A stretch of DNA of 64,000 nucleotides from Vibrio atypicus (GTDB lineage Bacteria; Pseudomonadota; Gammaproteobacteria; Enterobacterales; Vibrionaceae): the NCBI RefSeq assembly GCF_009811315.1, contig NZ_BLID01000005.1, positions 186,001 to 250,000 of the forward strand, given 5' to 3'. The notes beneath the pieces were generated by a model that saw only the letters and a list, made by a program, of their open reading frames with translations, was not told the DNA's origin and searched no databases. The position numbers and the translations under genes were made by a program. How positions within the stretch are numbered: position 1 is the first letter of the stretch; the number at the start of each line of letters is the position of its first letter. Positions 9,682 to 19,112 of this stretch are shown one piece after another.

Positions 9682-10114
9682 TTCCTTGCAACTTAAATCG
9701 TAAGTAAGGATCTTTTTCCTCACTTTGATACCAAGAAGCTGGCATTGCACTCTGCAAGCCAGCTTTTTTTAATGCCTGTTTTTGTACTTTACTGATGGTT
9801 TTATAGTGAAGTAAACAATCAAGCACTCGTTTGAGTGTCGTCGGTGTTAACTCACCATCGCGTACATAGCGTTTAATTTCACCCACAACTACTTCGAGTG
9901 GAACAACAGGCTCTAAATCAGATTGGCTAAGTGATTCAACTTGCAAAGAACGAGGTGACGATGCGCGAGCCTTTTCCCAATCAGGGTTACCTTTACTAGA
10001 TAGATAGCCTTCTCGATAACAGAAATAACTGAATAGAAAACGTTCAATTTGATGCCAACGCTCTGCTTTGGCTTCCAAATAGATGTGTTCAAATTCTAGG
10101 TCTAGATCTGTCAT
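9656..10114 (-). CDS. Conserved-looking hypothetical protein, mostly helical
   Basis: I do not recognise the family. The ~152-residue protein starts most plausibly at the ATG at 10114, with AGAG 8 bases upstream. The longer frame from TTG at 10171 overlaps the MATE gene end. It opens with a helical acidic/aromatic segment (DLEFEHIYLEAKAERWHQIERF), has a proline- and serine-rich middle, and ends in a helix-rich region containing LHYKTISKVQKQALKKAG and WYQSEEKDPYLRFKLQG. There is no signal peptide or membrane segment, so it is probably cytoplasmic. It lies downstream of the MATE gene on the same strand with a 37-base gap, so it may be co-transcribed. Its end overlaps the large lipoprotein gene tail-to-tail. 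Confidence 0.65.
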   Translation of the reverse strand: MTDLDLEFEHIYLEAKAERWHQIERFLFSYFCYREGYLSSKGNPDWEKARASSPRSLQVESLSQSDLEPVVPLEVVVGEIKRYVRDGELTPTTLKRVLDCLLHYKTISKVQKQALKKAGLQSAMPASWYQSEEKDPYLRFKLQGIIVQETPE

Positions 10115-10151
10115 TAGCGCGTCTCTTAACGTTGAAGCGAGATAATAGCGG

Positions 10152-11492
10152 CTAACTCGCAGCGACGGCAAGAGGATCTATCGTGCGATGCTTTTGAATC
10201 GCAAATATTAGTTGGATCAAGAGTAAGACGCCAGTCACACCAAGGCCAACACCAATGCCTCCCCAAATTCCTGCCAATTCAAATTCAGGCATAAGCAGCC
10301 AAGCAGCGGGTAAACCAAACATCCAATAACCAATCGCAGTCATGAGGGTTGGGCCAACGACTATTTTCATACCACGGAGTAGGTTGATCGCTAGCAATTG
10401 CCATGCATCGACAATGAAAGAGAGAGCAACCACCCATAGGACTAATGTCAGCAACTGAGTGAGTTCAGCATCAAGATTGAACATACCAGCAATCAGTTCT
10501 GGCCAAAGCATAAACCCGCCAGCGAGTACAATACTCAATAGGGTTGTAATGCCAAAACTACGCAGTGCAGTACGTTTGATTCCATCGTAATTTTCGGCGC
10601 CATAATCTTGGCCAACTAATATGGCTGCCGCTTGTGAGAAACCAAAGTTAATGTTCCAAGTGAAGCTTAAGCACTGCAGCAATATTTGATGCAAGGCTAA
10701 TGCAGCGATACTAATGGTGCCGGCCATTAAGGTCCCACCGTAGATCAAGCCGTGCTCAAGTAGTGCTGCCAAAGCGATAGGAAAGCCCATAGCAAGCAAA
10801 GGTGTGAGTAAGGATAGCGAGTACTCGTCTCTATTTAACCACGGAGCAAAAGGTGCATACTGAGGGCGTTTAAATACCCACATGCCATAACCTAACATGA
10901 CAATGAAGGCAGCAAGCGCAGTACCTGCTCCCAATCCAGCAAGGCCAAAATCGAAAGTAAATGCCAGCACATAGCTAATTGGTACGTTTAAAGTGACGGT
11001 CAACAATGACATCACCATAATAGAGCGTACATTGCCAAAAGCACTGGTTAGCCCACGAAGTAGTAACAACAATAAAGATGGCAGCATCGCCCATTTTAAC
11101 GTGTCAACATACTGCATTGCAGGCGCTGCCAATTCGCTAGGTTGATTCGCCAACGCAAGCAGTTGAGGTACAAAAGCAAAGCTAACACTCAGTACAATGG
11201 TAAGAATCACCGACAGCAAAACCGCGCCTTTAACCGCTAAGCGGATTTGCTGGTTGCCATATTCAGGGCGAGCAATACGCTGTCCATACGCAATGGCGAT
11301 CAAGTTGGCTACGCATCCCACCGTGCTACCAGCAATGATGAATACGAAAGAGTACACCGACGCCCCCAATCCTCCTGCTGCAATCGCAGATACGCTGAGT
11401 CGCGACATCATCCATACATCGGTAAGTACCAATGCCATAGAGATCATCTGCGAAATAATCAGTGGTATAGCGAGAGAGAGAATTTTGTTCAT
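10152..11492 (-). CDS. MATE-family multidrug/sodium antiporter
   Basis: The protein of about 446 residues from ATG 11492 (GAGG six bases upstream) has around twelve hydrophobic segments and the MATE family layout. That layout includes the N-terminal PLIISQMISMALVLTDVWMMSRL, where the family has P-hh-h-hh-h-hDt-hh, and pseudo-twofold repeats. It would export cationic drugs or metabolites in exchange for Na+ or H+ across the inner membrane, as in NorM relatives. The longest frame begins at 11555 but adds residues with no membrane character before the real N-terminus. It is divergent from a LysR regulator starting at 11597, which probably controls it. The substrate is unknown. Confidence 0.88.
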   Translation of the reverse strand: MNKILSLAIPLIISQMISMALVLTDVWMMSRLSVSAIAAGGLGASVYSFVFIIAGSTVGCVANLIAIAYGQRIARPEYGNQQIRLAVKGAVLLSVILTIVLSVSFAFVPQLLALANQPSELAAPAMQYVDTLKWAMLPSLLLLLLRGLTSAFGNVRSIMVMSLLTVTLNVPISYVLAFTFDFGLAGLGAGTALAAFIVMLGYGMWVFKRPQYAPFAPWLNRDEYSLSLLTPLLAMGFPIALAALLEHGLIYGGTLMAGTISIAALALHQILLQCLSFTWNINFGFSQAAAILVGQDYGAENYDGIKRTALRSFGITTLLSIVLAGGFMLWPELIAGMFNLDAELTQLLTLVLWVVALSFIVDAWQLLAINLLRGMKIVVGPTLMTAIGYWMFGLPAAWLLMPEFELAGIWGGIGVGLGVTGVLLLIQLIFAIQKHRTIDPLAVAAS

Positions 11493-11596
11493 TAGGAGCC
11501 TCGTGATCTTTATCACATTAAAGTACGAGTTATCGGGCTGGCATTCAAATGACATTTATGCCAATCTCACATGAGTTCAGATCATGGGAAGACCTA

Positions 11597-12550
11597 ATGA
11601 CGCCATATTCGAATTTGCCGTACTCGCACAACAGCTTCAAAGTGTTTGAATCCGTAGCACGCTTGATGAGTTTCACTAAAGCGGCGGATGAGCTAAACGT
11701 TACTCAGAGTGCGGTCAGTCGTCAGATCAAACAGCTCGAAACGGAGTTAGGCGCGTCTCTTCTTATTCGCAAACATCGCGCGATAGAACTCACGCATCAA
11801 GGAAAAGATCTGTATGAAGTTTTAAGGCAAAACTATCATAACCTGGACTCATTAATTGCTCAGTGGAAAGCGCCAACTAAGAAACGAATCGTGATAAAAA
11901 GTGCACTGAGTTACGCGACTCGAGTTTTACTGCCTAACGTTGCGATGCTGAATGAAAAATACCCTGAGCATGAGATCGTGATTATTCCTTCCATTGAGGA
12001 AGACCCAATACTGGAACATGAAGATTGCGACTTATTAATTCTGAATACTCGCAAGAGTGAAAGGTATAAGGACAAAGCGGGTGTGACCTTCTTGAGGGCG
12101 GAATATATGGCGCCTGTTTACGCTGAGTTACTGTCTAAAAACCATATTCAACTTGAAGATCTACTTACGCTTCCTCATCTACATGCCACATTGGATCATC
12201 AAGATTGGAAATTGTGGCTTTCGAACGCAGAGTTGAAGGGGAAAAAACAGGGCAGAGACACCGTGTTTTTTAGTCTTGATTTGGCGTTGAGTGCTTGTTT
12301 ATCCGGGCAGGGAGTAACGGTCACCGACCTGCTATTAGTATTACCTGAGCTCAAGCGTCAATTCTTAAAATGTCCAGATAGCATTACATTGCAACACAGT
12401 GACTGGCAGTATTATTGTTATCAAAAAAACCGAACTCCAATTGCCAACGAAATCTTGCAGTGGTTAGTTGATCAAACTCAGCTAGAGCTGTCGCAACTCA
12501 ACCAGTTATGCGAAAACTTTTCTTGGGATACTTCAGGTGTTGAGCTTTAA
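11597..12550 (+). CDS. LysR-family transcriptional regulator (GcvA-like)
   Basis: The product is about 317 residues from ATG 11597, preceded by GGAAG at good spacing; open frame extends back to 11549 into the MATE promoter. The N-terminal winged helix is clear (FKVFESVARLMSFTKAADELNVTQSAVSRQIKQLE), followed by the linker helix and an effector-binding domain that ends with typical hydrophobic strands (LALSACLSGQGVTVTDLLLV). The opening FxxFExVARxxSFTxAAxELxVTQSAVSxQI pattern resembles the GcvA/AmpR subgroup. It is divergent from the MATE transporter with about 100 bases between them, the standard arrangement for LysR activation or repression of the neighbour. The effector is unknown. Confidence 0.9.
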   Translation: MTPYSNLPYSHNSFKVFESVARLMSFTKAADELNVTQSAVSRQIKQLETELGASLLIRKHRAIELTHQGKDLYEVLRQNYHNLDSLIAQWKAPTKKRIVIKSALSYATRVLLPNVAMLNEKYPEHEIVIIPSIEEDPILEHEDCDLLILNTRKSERYKDKAGVTFLRAEYMAPVYAELLSKNHIQLEDLLTLPHLHATLDHQDWKLWLSNAELKGKKQGRDTVFFSLDLALSACLSGQGVTVTDLLLVLPELKRQFLKCPDSITLQHSDWQYYCYQKNRTPIANEILQWLVDQTQLELSQLNQLCENFSWDTSGVEL

Positions 12551-12755
12551 CCTCTAGCCGAATTATGCAAAAACTGCATATTTTTCAAATAATTATTCTC
12601 AATTATTATTCTGGGTTATGTGATCGATTGGTCAAAAATAACTCACAGACCTCGTTAGACTCCCCTCAACAGCTTTATAAATAATAATAACTGCAAACAC
12701 ATAGTCGAAAGAGCTGAATTCACCCCACATAGATTCCAATACGGAGATAGAAGAG

Positions 12756-14228
12756 ATGAAAACATGGTCTGTGACATTATTGACGAGTGCGATAGCAGTA
12801 GCATTGAGTGGTAATGCGATTGCATGTACTGGTTTGATTGTTGGCAAAGGGGCTTCGTCTGATGGCAGTATTATGATTGCTCGAAACGAAGACTTTGGCA
12901 TCAATAACTGGAACAAATACTTAGAATATCGACCAGCACAAAATAACGAAGCAGGAGAGTGGACGTTGGGCAACGGTCTTGTTGTTCCTATGCCTAAACA
13001 CTTCTTCGCTTATTCATCAATTCCGGATTGGGATGCGATTACTGTTGATAGTGACGGTAAGTTCTATGAAGAGCGTGGCATCAATGAGCATAACGTCGCG
13101 ATCTCTGCGACAACGAGTGCAGAGGTAAATGACAAAGCTGAGAAAGCGGATCCGTTAGTTAAAAATGGAGTGATAGAAGCGATCATTCCGACTTTGATTT
13201 TGCCGCAAGTTCAAAGTGCAAAACAAGGTGTTGAACTACTCGGAGAATATATTGAAACTTACGGAGCCGGAGAAGGAAATAGCCTCTATATTGCTGACGT
13301 GAACGAGGCGTGGCTGTTTGAAATTGGTTCTGGCCATCATTGGATCGCCGTTAAAGTACCAGATGATAGCTATGCCATGATTGCCAACGGTTTACGCGTT
13401 CATGGTGTTGATCTTAATAGCCCGGAAGTTTTGCACTCTAAAGGTATGGTTGAATTTGTTCAGCAACATAAGCTGTTAGATAAAGTTGATAAGACGTCAT
13501 TAAACTTTGCTAAAGCGTTCGGTGTGATAGGCGATGAATACAATATTGATCGCGAGTGGCTAGGGCAGAAAATGTTGACGCCATCTAAACATCAACAAAG
13601 TCGACGCGCTCAATATCCGCTCTTTATGAAGCCAGACGACAAAATATCAGTTGAAGATGTCGCTGAAGTATTGAGTGCTACCTTTGATGGTACCGCGCTT
13701 GCGGGCAAAGGTAAGCGACCAATCCGGGTTGAGCGTCAATTGGAATCACATATTATTCAGCTACGCGAAGAGATGCCAAAAGAGTTGCAAGGCGTGATCT
13801 GGCAAAGCTTTGGCGTGTTGCCAGAATCTGTTTTGGTGCCTTTGTATTCGACTCTACAAGATTACCCGAAAGCCTATCAAGTGGGTGATGATACCTACAG
13901 TGATGATTCGGCTTATTGGCAATTTAGAAGCTTGACGGCACTCGCTTCAGCAAACCCAGAGAAGTATCTACCACTACTGAAAGAAACCTGGGATAAAGAA
14001 GAGACTCGACTCTACAAACAAGTGAGTCATCTGGATCAAACTCTGAGTGAAATGTATAAAGTGGATAAACAAGCCGCTCTGGATATGGCTTCCGATTACT
14101 CTTATGGGCAGCTTAAGCGCACGTTAAGCATGGCGACAGAAATACGCTATAAGATGATGACTGATTTAACGAAGAGTACAGAGAAGAAGTATTCTGAAGA
14201 AGAGTTTAAGAAGATCATGAGCTTGTAA
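12756..14228 (+). CDS. Exported C69-family dipeptidase
   Basis: This 490-residue protein has a signal peptide (MKTWSVTLLTSAIAVALSG...AIA) directly followed by Cys24 in the sequence CTGLIVGKGASSDGS. C69 peptidases are Ntn hydrolases in which this cysteine becomes the N-terminal nucleophile after processing. Here signal cleavage at A-C would itself expose the nucleophile. Other family features are IMIARNEDFG, the EGNSLYIADVNEAWLFEIGSGHHW stretch, and a helical C-terminal region. The predicted role is hydrolysis of dipeptides in the periplasm or outside the cell. The start has GGAGATAGAAGAG upstream. It stands alone and ends at a strong terminator. Confidence 0.9.
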   Translation: MKTWSVTLLTSAIAVALSGNAIACTGLIVGKGASSDGSIMIARNEDFGINNWNKYLEYRPAQNNEAGEWTLGNGLVVPMPKHFFAYSSIPDWDAITVDSDGKFYEERGINEHNVAISATTSAEVNDKAEKADPLVKNGVIEAIIPTLILPQVQSAKQGVELLGEYIETYGAGEGNSLYIADVNEAWLFEIGSGHHWIAVKVPDDSYAMIANGLRVHGVDLNSPEVLHSKGMVEFVQQHKLLDKVDKTSLNFAKAFGVIGDEYNIDREWLGQKMLTPSKHQQSRRAQYPLFMKPDDKISVEDVAEVLSATFDGTALAGKGKRPIRVERQLESHIIQLREEMPKELQGVIWQSFGVLPESVLVPLYSTLQDYPKAYQVGDDTYSDDSAYWQFRSLTALASANPEKYLPLLKETWDKEETRLYKQVSHLDQTLSEMYKVDKQAALDMASDYSYGQLKRTLSMATEIRYKMMTDLTKSTEKKYSEEEFKKIMSL

Positions 14229-14239
14229 CGAAAAAGATA

Positions 14240-14265
14240 AAACGGAGCGTAACGCTCCGTTTTTT
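14240..14265. terminator. Bidirectional terminator between the C69 dipeptidase and pncB
   Basis: Stem ACGGAGCGT/ACGCTCCGT, with T-run TTTTTT on the plus side and A-run before the stem, lies 12 bases after the dipeptidase stop. pncB converges on it, so it can serve both. Confidence 0.88.
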
Positions 14266-14278
14266 GATCGCTTGAGGG

Positions 14279-15520
14279 TTAACTCGCCTTATCTAGTTGG
14301 CTGACTAAACCAAAACTTTGCTTCAAGTGATGAAGAAACTCTGCATCTTCACACATCGCTTTTTCTGGTTCATCACTGATTTTTGCTACCGCAGAACCGT
14401 TACATTCGGCCATTTTAACAACCATGGAGAGTGGTTGATAAGCGAGTCCGCCATTAGACCAATTGCCCATGTCATTTGCTAAGAAAGTGCCAATACCAAA
14501 GCTGACATTTGCGCGTCCTGCAAAATATTCACAGATTTCCAAAGCTCGGTCGAAGTTGAGACCATCGGTAAAAATCAGCACTTTTGATCTTGGGTCGATG
14601 CCGAGAGAGTCATAGTGCGAAATGATTTTATCACCCCAATCAAACGGGCTACCTGAGTCGTGACGAACCCCGGCATAAGCTGCGGCTCTCTCTGCGGTAA
14701 AGTCCTGCAGAAATGCATCAATGCCGATGGTATCAGTAAGGGCAATACCTAAACGGCCATCAAAGGTTTGATGCCATCGGTCTAAGGCAATTTGTTGAGA
14801 TTGTGCCGTGTTGACTAGTTGCTGGTGGGCCATAAACCATTCGTGGGCCACAGTACCAATTGGCGTTAGGCCAAACTGTTTTGCAAGATGGTAATTGCTG
14901 GTGCCTGACATTAACTCTGGGGCATTGTGGCGCAGGTAATCCACGACATCATGCTGTACTTGAGAGCTAAAACGGCGTCGGCTGCCCATTTCAGAGAACT
15001 GGAAGTTGTGAATATTACGGCGCGTTAACTCTTGTTTAAGCCATGTGATCTTACTTTCTAGCGTTGAGCGAAACTGGGAGTAAGGAATGTCATTCCATCG
15101 GCGTCGGTTGCGAACTTCTGAAATGATGCTCATCACTAAGGTTTCGTACAAAATCGTCTCGTGCCATAACCCTCGGATAGAGACACTCAACTGACCATCT
15201 GTTACATCGACAGTCACTTGTTGTTTAGGGGAGAACTGGAAGGTCGCTAAATAACTCAGAAACGCGTGGTCGAGATAGCTAGCTTTATGACGTAAATAAT
15301 CGATTTCATCATGCGTAAACTGACAAGTAGCAAGCTTGGATAATTCGATTTCGACGTCAGCTTTTAAATCGGATAAATCTTCGCTCGAACGTACGATCAA
15401 CTCATACCGCACCTGAGTATCAGGATAGAGCGTATATGCCGCGCACATCATGTTGATCTTATAGACATCAAGATCAAGTGCACTTTGTATTATGTGATCA
15501 TTGAAAAGTTTGGCAGTCAT
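14279..15520 (-). CDS. pncB: Nicotinate phosphoribosyltransferase
   Basis: This 413-residue enzyme makes nicotinate mononucleotide from nicotinate and PRPP, the first committed step of NAD salvage through nicotinate. Family signatures are the N-terminal SALDVDVYKINMM-like segment (LDLDVYKINMMCAAY), MGSRRRFSSQVQHDVVDYL, the active-site histidine region IGTVAHEWFMAHQQL, and the phosphoribosyl-binding stretch VLIFTDGLNFDRALEI. Length agrees with bacterial PncB. It is divergent from the NrtR-like regulator and next to pncA, so the three genes form a nicotinamide-to-NaMN salvage module. Regulation by the NrtR-like protein through the shared intergenic region is likely. Confidence 0.95.
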   Translation of the reverse strand: MTAKLFNDHIIQSALDLDVYKINMMCAAYTLYPDTQVRYELIVRSSEDLSDLKADVEIELSKLATCQFTHDEIDYLRHKASYLDHAFLSYLATFQFSPKQQVTVDVTDGQLSVSIRGLWHETILYETLVMSIISEVRNRRRWNDIPYSQFRSTLESKITWLKQELTRRNIHNFQFSEMGSRRRFSSQVQHDVVDYLRHNAPELMSGTSNYHLAKQFGLTPIGTVAHEWFMAHQQLVNTAQSQQIALDRWHQTFDGRLGIALTDTIGIDAFLQDFTAERAAAYAGVRHDSGSPFDWGDKIISHYDSLGIDPRSKVLIFTDGLNFDRALEICEYFAGRANVSFGIGTFLANDMGNWSNGGLAYQPLSMVVKMAECNGSAVAKISDEPEKAMCEDAEFLHHLKQSFGLVSQLDKAS

Positions 15521-15786
15521 TCAGCCATCCTATCTCTTCTTAGGGCTTTGTTACTGCACCGAACTTTAATTAAGCATTGTTGGTTTGTCAAATTGTGTTA
15601 TTAACCAAAAGTCGTATTGCCAGTTATAGATACATATGCCTTATATTTCCCAAGTGGAACCCTAATTATTTGGGGCTTTATAAGCAATTGATGTTGGTAA
15701 GGTTAGTCACAATTGGTTACTTTCATGTTGAACTATTAAGTTTAAATGGTAATGTAACCAGCAATTAAGGATTTAGGATTGATGAG
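15521..15786. promoter_or_regulatory. Divergent pncB/nrtR intergenic region
   Basis: 266 bases without a supported gene. It must hold both promoters. An inverted repeat GGTTAC (15715-15720) / GTAACC (15754-15759), with flanking ATT/AAT agreement, is the clearest dyad and is a candidate regulator site. No known NrtR box was recognised with confidence. Confidence 0.35.
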
Positions 15787-16500
15787 ATGATTGTCACGAT
15801 AGACATGATATGTCTTCGCTTAGGAGAAGAGGGATTAGAGGTGCTTCTTATTAAGCGCAATAATCCAGAGCGACCAGAGCATGGGTTGTGGTCGATTCCC
15901 GGTGGGTTTGTATTTGAGCAAGATTTGTCTCATCAAGGTGGACAGGTAGCGGATGAAGATTTTGATGCTGCTCGCCGTCGTATCTGTCGCCAAAAGATCC
16001 ATACCTATCCTAATTATATCAGTCAGCCTATGGTTGAAGGTAACCCCAAGCGAGATCCTGAAGGGTGGAGTGTCACCATTGCCCACTACGCACTATTGAA
16101 CGGGGCGAACGTAGAGCAGATTGAAAACAGCGGTCTATGTAAAGATCAGTTGAGATGGTTTGCGTTAAATAGCGTTCTCGATGATGACATTGAGTTGGCA
16201 TTTGATCATGCCGATTTAATCAAACTGGCGTGGAAAAAGTTAAGAGCGGCAATTGAGTACACCTCTGTAGCACTATTTGCTCTGGAAGCTGAATTCCTTG
16301 TGTCAGATATTATCGCTGCCTACGCTAAGTTTGGCGTAGAGATAAATCGTATGACGGTCAAACGCCGCTTAATCGAAACCGGTGTGATAGTGAGTGCGAA
16401 TAAAATGGCCTCCACCAATAAAGGTAAAGGAGGTAAACCTGCGCAAGTATACAGCCTTGGGCACAAGCGCGTGACCTATTTTCAAACTTGCCTGCGTTAA
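15787..16500 (+). CDS. nrtR: NrtR-like NAD-responsive regulator (Nudix-like domain plus winged helix)
   Basis: The 237-residue protein has an N-terminal Nudix-fold domain (VTIDMICLRLGEEGLEVLLIKR and WSIPGGFVFE) and a C-terminal winged-helix segment (EFLVSDIIAAYAKFGVEINRMTVKRRLIETGVI, ending with KPAQVYSLG), the architecture of NrtR. The Nudix box is degenerate: where catalytic members have REUxEExG, this protein reads RRRICRQK, so hydrolase activity is unlikely and ligand (ADP-ribose type) sensing is expected. The context is decisive: divergent from pncB and 18 bases upstream of pncA in the same operon. It probably represses NAD salvage genes. The exact ligand is inference from the family. 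Confidence 0.87.
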   Translation: MIVTIDMICLRLGEEGLEVLLIKRNNPERPEHGLWSIPGGFVFEQDLSHQGGQVADEDFDAARRRICRQKIHTYPNYISQPMVEGNPKRDPEGWSVTIAHYALLNGANVEQIENSGLCKDQLRWFALNSVLDDDIELAFDHADLIKLAWKKLRAAIEYTSVALFALEAEFLVSDIIAAYAKFGVEINRMTVKRRLIETGVIVSANKMASTNKGKGGKPAQVYSLGHKRVTYFQTCLR

Positions 16501-16518
16501 TCGTGAAAGGAATACATC

Positions 16519-17184
16519 ATGTCATTAGAAACAATCAAAATTGATAGAAAAACCACGGCTTCGATTGATGTGGATCCGCAGCAAGGTTTTAGTGAATTGT
16601 GCCCAAAAGAATTACCTGTTGTGGGTGCGTTAGAAATTGTCGAACAATTGTTGCTTAACCACACTAAAGCGAGTGTGACATTGGTGTCACGAGATATGCA
16701 TCCTCCGGGCGCGGCTTGGGAAGCGGAAACTCCTGCTAACATGCTAGAACCTGTCGGTTTGCCAGAAGTGGATATCAAGTGGAATCCGCATTGCGTGGTT
16801 GGAACGCAAGGTGTTGAGCTATTGCCAGGTTTACCTGCTATTCGTGAGTACGACTTTCAGATAAATAAAGGCATAGATCCCGATGCACATCCTTACGGAG
16901 CTTTCTATCATGACCAAGCAGATACGTTATCGACTGGTGGTATTGAGTTTTTGCAAGCAAAAGGGATAGAAACGGTAATTGTTGGCGGCCTTGCGCTTGA
17001 TTTTTGTGTGAAGAAATCTATTGAGCAATTGGTTGCATCAAAGTTCAAAGTCATTTTGAATTTAGCCTCAACACGCGCGGTTTTTTCTGAAAATGCGGAT
17101 GCTATCGCCCATGAATTGGCGAAGAAAGGCGTGATCTTGGTTGAAGACGCCGCGGCAATCTCGCCTTGTGGCGAAGACGAATAA
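16519..17184 (+). CDS. pncA: Nicotinamidase (isochorismatase-like family)
   Basis: The 221-residue cysteine hydrolase converts nicotinamide to nicotinate and ammonia, supplying PncB. The predicted catalytic triad is present: Asp17 (ASIDVDPQQGF), Lys117 (QINKGIDPD) and Cys163 (LALDFCVKKS). The WNPHCVVGTQG stretch (residues 88-98) matches the WPxHCxxGTxG motif of nicotinamidases, and RDMHP corresponds to the metal-binding DxHP. The H-x-S-F segment usual just after DxHP is not obvious, so the metal site may vary. It follows nrtR by 18 bases with GAAAGGAA upstream and is probably co-transcribed. A terminator follows. Confidence 0.9.
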   Translation: MSLETIKIDRKTTASIDVDPQQGFSELCPKELPVVGALEIVEQLLLNHTKASVTLVSRDMHPPGAAWEAETPANMLEPVGLPEVDIKWNPHCVVGTQGVELLPGLPAIREYDFQINKGIDPDAHPYGAFYHDQADTLSTGGIEFLQAKGIETVIVGGLALDFCVKKSIEQLVASKFKVILNLASTRAVFSENADAIAHELAKKGVILVEDAAAISPCGEDE

Positions 17185-17249
17185 GTTAAGTATCCCCTTC
17201 ATACTTGAAGCTGCAGCTCCAATTATCTTGGGCATAAGAAAGCAATAAA

Positions 17250-17277
17250 AAAGCGAGGTATCAAAACCTCGCTTTTT
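17250..17277. terminator. Bidirectional terminator between pncA and the amidohydrolase
   Basis: Stem AAGCGAGGT (17251-17259) / ACCTCGCTT (17266-17274) has a T-tail on the plus side and an A-run before it, so it can end both convergent transcripts. Confidence 0.88.
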
Positions 17278-17307
17278 AATCAATGATTTAGGCTTTTATC
17301 TATTGAA

Positions 17308-18993
17308 TTAGCCTTGAGTACGTTGGAAAACCGTTTCCCCATCTTTAATCGTTTCCAGTACCTGGATCTGATTAATGTCCGAAGGGGCTACCTCTAGTGG
17401 GTTTGAGTCCAATACAACGAAGTCAGCACGTTTACCTACTTCGATCGTTCCTTTGCTTGCTTCTTCAAAGTTTTGATAGGCCGCATTAATCGTAACTGCT
17501 TCCAGTGCTTGGTATGGCGTAATCTTATGGTGCTCACCCAGTGTTTGACCACTACGAGTAACACGGTTTACTGCACTCCACATATTGGTCATCATATCTG
17601 GGAATAGAACTGGCGCATCCATGTGAATCGTGAACATGAGATCATTCGAGTTTGCCCATCCCATTGGTGAGATGTTCGACGCTCGCCAAGGTCCCAATAC
17701 TGATTTCTGGTGCCAATCACCCCAGAAGAAAGTGTGCGCCGGGAAGAATGAAGGGATCATTTCATTCTCTTTCATACGCTTAACTTGATCTAAACGTGTT
17801 GTTTGCGCATGAATAACCACGGTGCGACGGTCTTCTTTCCCCAGCTTTTCGTCGGCTCGCTCAACTGCATTGAGTAAAATGTCCGCCGAAGCATCGCCAT
17901 TACTGTGGCTAAGAATCTGCGCATTCATTTTGTAGGCTGTTTCTACCCAGTGATTCATTTCTTCTTGATTCAGTACAGGGTAGCCGTGGTAATCGTAGGC
18001 ATGGCTATGAGGTGGCTCGTAGTACGGTGTTGATAGGTAAGCGGTTTTACCTTGTGGGGAGCCATCACCGACCATTTTAACACCCGCAAGCGTAAAGCCA
18101 TTAATAGTCGACTTCATTGGCATTAGCTTTACAGCTTCGTCAAGATCGAGCCATTTCGCATAGGCCAAAAGGTCAATTTTCATTAAGTTGTTTTCAGCCA
18201 TGCTCTTCATCGCTTTTAGCGCTGGCATGGTTGCTAAACCTTCTTGTGTCGTTGTAACGCCATAGCTTGCAAACATGTCCTGAACTTTGCCAAATTTGCG
18301 GATGGCATCTTCTTGATTCATTTGCGGTAGATTACCCAAAATGGCATATACCGCTGACTCTTCAAGGACACCGGTAAGATCGCCATTTGCATCGCGTCGA
18401 ATCACGCCACCATCGGGATTTGGAGTTTGATTGTTGAAACCAATAAACTCTAAGCCTTTGGTGTTACAGGTCGCTAAGTGCCCTGAAATATGTACGGCGC
18501 AGAAGTTGTAATCATCACTAAATTTATTGAGATCTTCTTTGGTCGGGTGGCGATTCTCTTTGAGTTCAGCATCATCGTAGCCAAACGCTACATGAAGAAT
18601 ATCTTTATCGAGATCTGGGCGAGCAAAATATACGGACATCTGTTTGTTGATGTCATCCAATGAATTTACATTGCCCATTGGCGCTGGGTAGAGAAATTCA
18701 CTTTCAATCAAAGGTAGGTATTGAGCAAAGTGGCCATGGCTATCAATGAAACCCGGTGCGAGCGTTTTGCCTTGAAGATCGCGTACATGAGTCTCTTTGC
18801 CTTTTTGCTTGAGGATATCTTGATTTGAGCCAACAGCGACGATATTGCCATCTTTGATTGCGACGGCTTGAGCGCGCTCTGTCTCGCCAGTCACAGTGAC
18901 AACATCACCGTTGGTTAGAATAAGATCTGGAGCTGCAATCACCATAGGTGAAGCAATGAGAGTAGCCAGTAGAGTAAGGGGAAATTTTTTCAT
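17308..18993 (-). CDS. Exported YtcJ/AepA-type metal-dependent amidohydrolase
   Basis: The ~561-residue protein starts at ATG 18993 (or MM at 18996), where AGAGA lies at suitable distance; the open frame extends to 19050. A signal peptide MKKFPLTLLATLIASPMVIA precedes the mature protein, so it acts in the periplasm or outside. Amidohydrolase features are the N-terminal strand domain DLILTNGDVVTVTG, the metal-binding motif GFIDSHGHFAQYLP, and the C-terminal ALEAVTINAAYQNFEEASKGTIEVGKRADFVVLD. The substrate is unknown; the YtcJ/AepA family acts on amide or related bonds in diverse small molecules. It is divergent from a LysR regulator at 19113. The pair is clearly related to the LysR/amidohydrolase pair at 31817-34805. 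Confidence 0.87.
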   Translation of the reverse strand: MKKFPLTLLATLIASPMVIAAPDLILTNGDVVTVTGETERAQAVAIKDGNIVAVGSNQDILKQKGKETHVRDLQGKTLAPGFIDSHGHFAQYLPLIESEFLYPAPMGNVNSLDDINKQMSVYFARPDLDKDILHVAFGYDDAELKENRHPTKEDLNKFSDDYNFCAVHISGHLATCNTKGLEFIGFNNQTPNPDGGVIRRDANGDLTGVLEESAVYAILGNLPQMNQEDAIRKFGKVQDMFASYGVTTTQEGLATMPALKAMKSMAENNLMKIDLLAYAKWLDLDEAVKLMPMKSTINGFTLAGVKMVGDGSPQGKTAYLSTPYYEPPHSHAYDYHGYPVLNQEEMNHWVETAYKMNAQILSHSNGDASADILLNAVERADEKLGKEDRRTVVIHAQTTRLDQVKRMKENEMIPSFFPAHTFFWGDWHQKSVLGPWRASNISPMGWANSNDLMFTIHMDAPVLFPDMMTNMWSAVNRVTRSGQTLGEHHKITPYQALEAVTINAAYQNFEEASKGTIEVGKRADFVVLDSNPLEVAPSDINQIQVLETIKDGETVFQRTQG

Positions 18994-19112
18994 CATGTTC
19001 TCTTTTTTGTGCCGAATTAGTGAACTGGCTACAATTCTTTCATGAATCACCCAAACAAAAAAAACGATTATGATAGGATATTCCTAACAAGTGATATGGA
19101 AGAGAGTATTAA

